From CAZMSQ01 sp964569025 (GTDB lineage Bacteria > Bacteroidota > Bacteroidia > Chitinophagales > Saprospiraceae): a stretch of 34,102 nucleotides of DNA. The notes under the pieces were generated by a model, which searched no databases, had not been told where the DNA came from, and worked only from the letters and a program-made list of their open reading frames with translations. The stretch is taken from the NCBI GenBank assembly GCA_964569025.1, contig CAZMSQ010000025.1, forward strand, positions 1 to 34,102, read 5' to 3'. The translations under genes and the position numbers were made by a program. The first letter of the stretch is position 1. Each line of letters opens with the position of its first letter. Below, piece by piece: positions 33,701-34,102 of the stretch.

Positions 33701-34102
33701 GGAGGGGGCAGAGCCAGGATGGAACCAGTCGCACCTGTTTCAGTGGCAGGAGAATGTGTTTGAGAATGCTGAGTTTTCGGAAGCGAGTCGGCGATTAGAG
33801 TTTGCGGACACGCGAAAAACAGTGATTGCTGAGGCAATGGTGACAACTGCGGCCAATCAGGATCGGAGCCGGTATTTTATCAATAACGACCGTATGCTGC
33901 GCACAGTTCCAGCGTGGGGGCGCAATTTGGTTATTGCCCTGATTGATCCGTTTAGCGGCGTGCCGATGGTGCGCCCGGGCACACAGACCCCTGGGTATAT
34001 CTTTCCGGTATTCGATGCTGAGGACCGAGGGGTGGTGATTGACTTTATTCGGGACTCCATTCCGGACGGGTATTATGTCTTGTTTATGACATGGCATGAG
34101 GA
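30747..34102 (+). CDS. PorU-like type IX secretion sortase, C25 (gingipain-type) peptidase; 3' end outside window
   Basis: PorU-type sortases cut the C-terminal sorting domain from T9SS cargo at the cell surface and attach the cargo to lipopolysaccharide. The open frame runs from ATG 30747 to the window edge (1,118 codons, no stop). A signal peptide spans about residues 1-24 (ending LSAQ). An N-terminal beta-rich region runs to about 390, then the C25 peptidase domain (about 395-770). It contains YLILTHSAL, FVPTWGVPGSDNLLM, and the catalytic dyad His633 in FLGHGA and Cys663 in LSLGCLSGNVFD, 30 residues apart as in gingipains. Ig-like segments follow. By residue 1,118 no sorting domain has appeared, so the protein is probably longer than classical PorU, perhaps the PorU2 type. 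No neighbouring porV is visible. Confidence 0.87.
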   Translation, partial: MNKQSAQFSFSIIFLFAFFGLSAQMRVGQDTLYGHEWIRPGSEAVRLAVVDDGMYRVTGAELLGAGMQDGVSGADLRLLRLGQEVPLMVSTDGVLGGNDEIVFYGEKGRSQLDRYLFKNAEAEMLNPGYGLFTDTMVYYLVWESVSPEAPLRYQEWDENGGLSMAVDVAEAEVGKNFHDLAVYKRYDATNLVALSSFDVCEGFASSYLTSHEVVLTLPQMADTADFLATLHLRMASWFEGNHKVRVSVNGVVVHSGAYGAYELIELEIPVTNLVDGGNAVVTIEGENGNLDRYAVSEVSIRYRRVLDVGGEASLTFFIPADSFSRALSFDGLTGGEAWIFSPGQGRMTMGLPSNGEFTVEVPPIAVRETVVVVNGEAGFLTVPEMGVVSFSENLFAQDAEYLILTHSALRAGVVDQVQRYADYRTSEAGGGYRVAVVDMESVYRYFGYGVSGHPIGIRNFFAYAQGDWPALHTVLLLGHGMTYPEVRDPGSGNRSTHFVPTWGVPGSDNLLMARPGHDAPMYAVGRIAARTPEEVGQYLDKIMAYESGFGSGQTVGAQAWRKRVLHLVGGNPAEQQSFRFLLDLMGQDFLGTAFGAQLQTVLKTSTEPVQSSPSEEVIQAVNEGVVIKTFLGHGAVSATGFGLDDPSFFSHNGRYPLILSLGCLSGNVFDPQNSVSERFVLAEESGSIGYIASSGFGYAGTLASFGRQIYTLLGGDMYGHGLGEIIRTIKEGADQSASFPVRSLVQQLHLHADPVLRLSNLPLPDYVIDYTSTRHSPQSISSTLDSLTVSFDLMNLGLHAGDTLLLRFERVAESGGRMEWYDTVVAESSVQRVEAVMAVGGPAFRGENRFFVTIDPDDELAEGPLPWAEQNNMLERDDGLEGYVFFVENAGAHPVYPPPFAMVGSGPELVACLNDPLAEDQKYMLEIDTTARYDSPLRRSVVEGAEAGVLRWVPEMDWVDERVYYWRVGPEGRTDEWESASFVYLEGAEPGWNQSHLFQWQENVFENAEFSEASRRLEFADTRKTVIAEAMVTTAANQDRSRYFINNDRMLRTVPAWGRNLVIALIDPFSGVPMVRPGTQTPGYIFPVFDAEDRGVVIDFIRDSIPDGYYVLFMTWHE

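Noticed and set aside
30747..34102. Several short frames on both strands across the right end
   Set aside because: The continuous plus-strand frame from 30747 with the C25 dyad explains the region; the short frames are shadows of it.

Overview
The window looks like chromosomal DNA of a Bacteroidota bacterium, most plausibly a free-living saprospiral or cytophagal type (inference). The evidence is: type IX secretion genes (a porZ homologue and a C25-family PorU-like sortase); Bacteroidota promoter elements (-7 TAnnTTTG, some with a -33 TTG/TTTG) and start codons without clear Shine-Dalgarno sites; bshA for bacillithiol; a K+-dependent type membrane pyrophosphatase; and a coaX-outer membrane protein pair. 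Two runs of exactly 100 N (9781-9880, 30449-30548) show that this is a draft scaffold joined across repeats. I see no tRNA, rRNA, CRISPR array, insertion sequence or phage gene.

Layout. 1-2972 (+): a 17-nt tandem palindromic repeat, a nitroreductase and hppA. 3247-9763 (+): purH, coaX, an outer membrane protein and two tandem paralogous periplasmic repeat proteins, tightly packed and probably one transcript at least through the first repeat protein. 9764-10187: gap, short hairpin repeats and the terminator of trxA. 10188-11589 (-): trxA and serA. 11804-17647 (+): a class A penicillin-binding protein, a HEAT-repeat/cyclophilin lipoprotein and gcvT. 17916-22719 (+): a GbsR/MarR-like regulator, an IGHMBP2/Upf1-like helicase, a family 9 glycosyltransferase and bshA. 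22712-26801 (-): dnaN, nadD and porZ, transcribed in that order. 26978-28595 (-): a CarH-like MerR regulator followed by a YceI lipoprotein. 28935-30248 (+): ahcY. 30249-30746: repeats and the second gap. 30747 to the end (+): a PorU-like sortase that runs off the window.

How the genes work together. Most are core metabolism and cell envelope genes: purine, CoA, NAD, serine and one-carbon/methyl-cycle enzymes, murein synthesis, LPS-type sugar transfer and thiol redox (trxA, bshA). Two envelope themes stand out. Both PorZ and a PorU-type sortase, parts of the T9SS cell-surface attachment machinery, are encoded within 12 kb. A MerR/cobalamin-domain regulator keeps the CarH W-x9-EH motif but lacks the cobalamin-ligating His, and shares an operon with an isoprenoid-binding-type YceI lipoprotein.

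The most unusual non-coding content is two families of small palindromic repeats. One is a 17-nt unit with a CTATAG core, present at two loci with compensating base changes, where it also supplies the stop codon of the glycosyltransferase. The other is a set of mini-hairpins with different stems but the same ATC loop, clustered around the assembly gaps.
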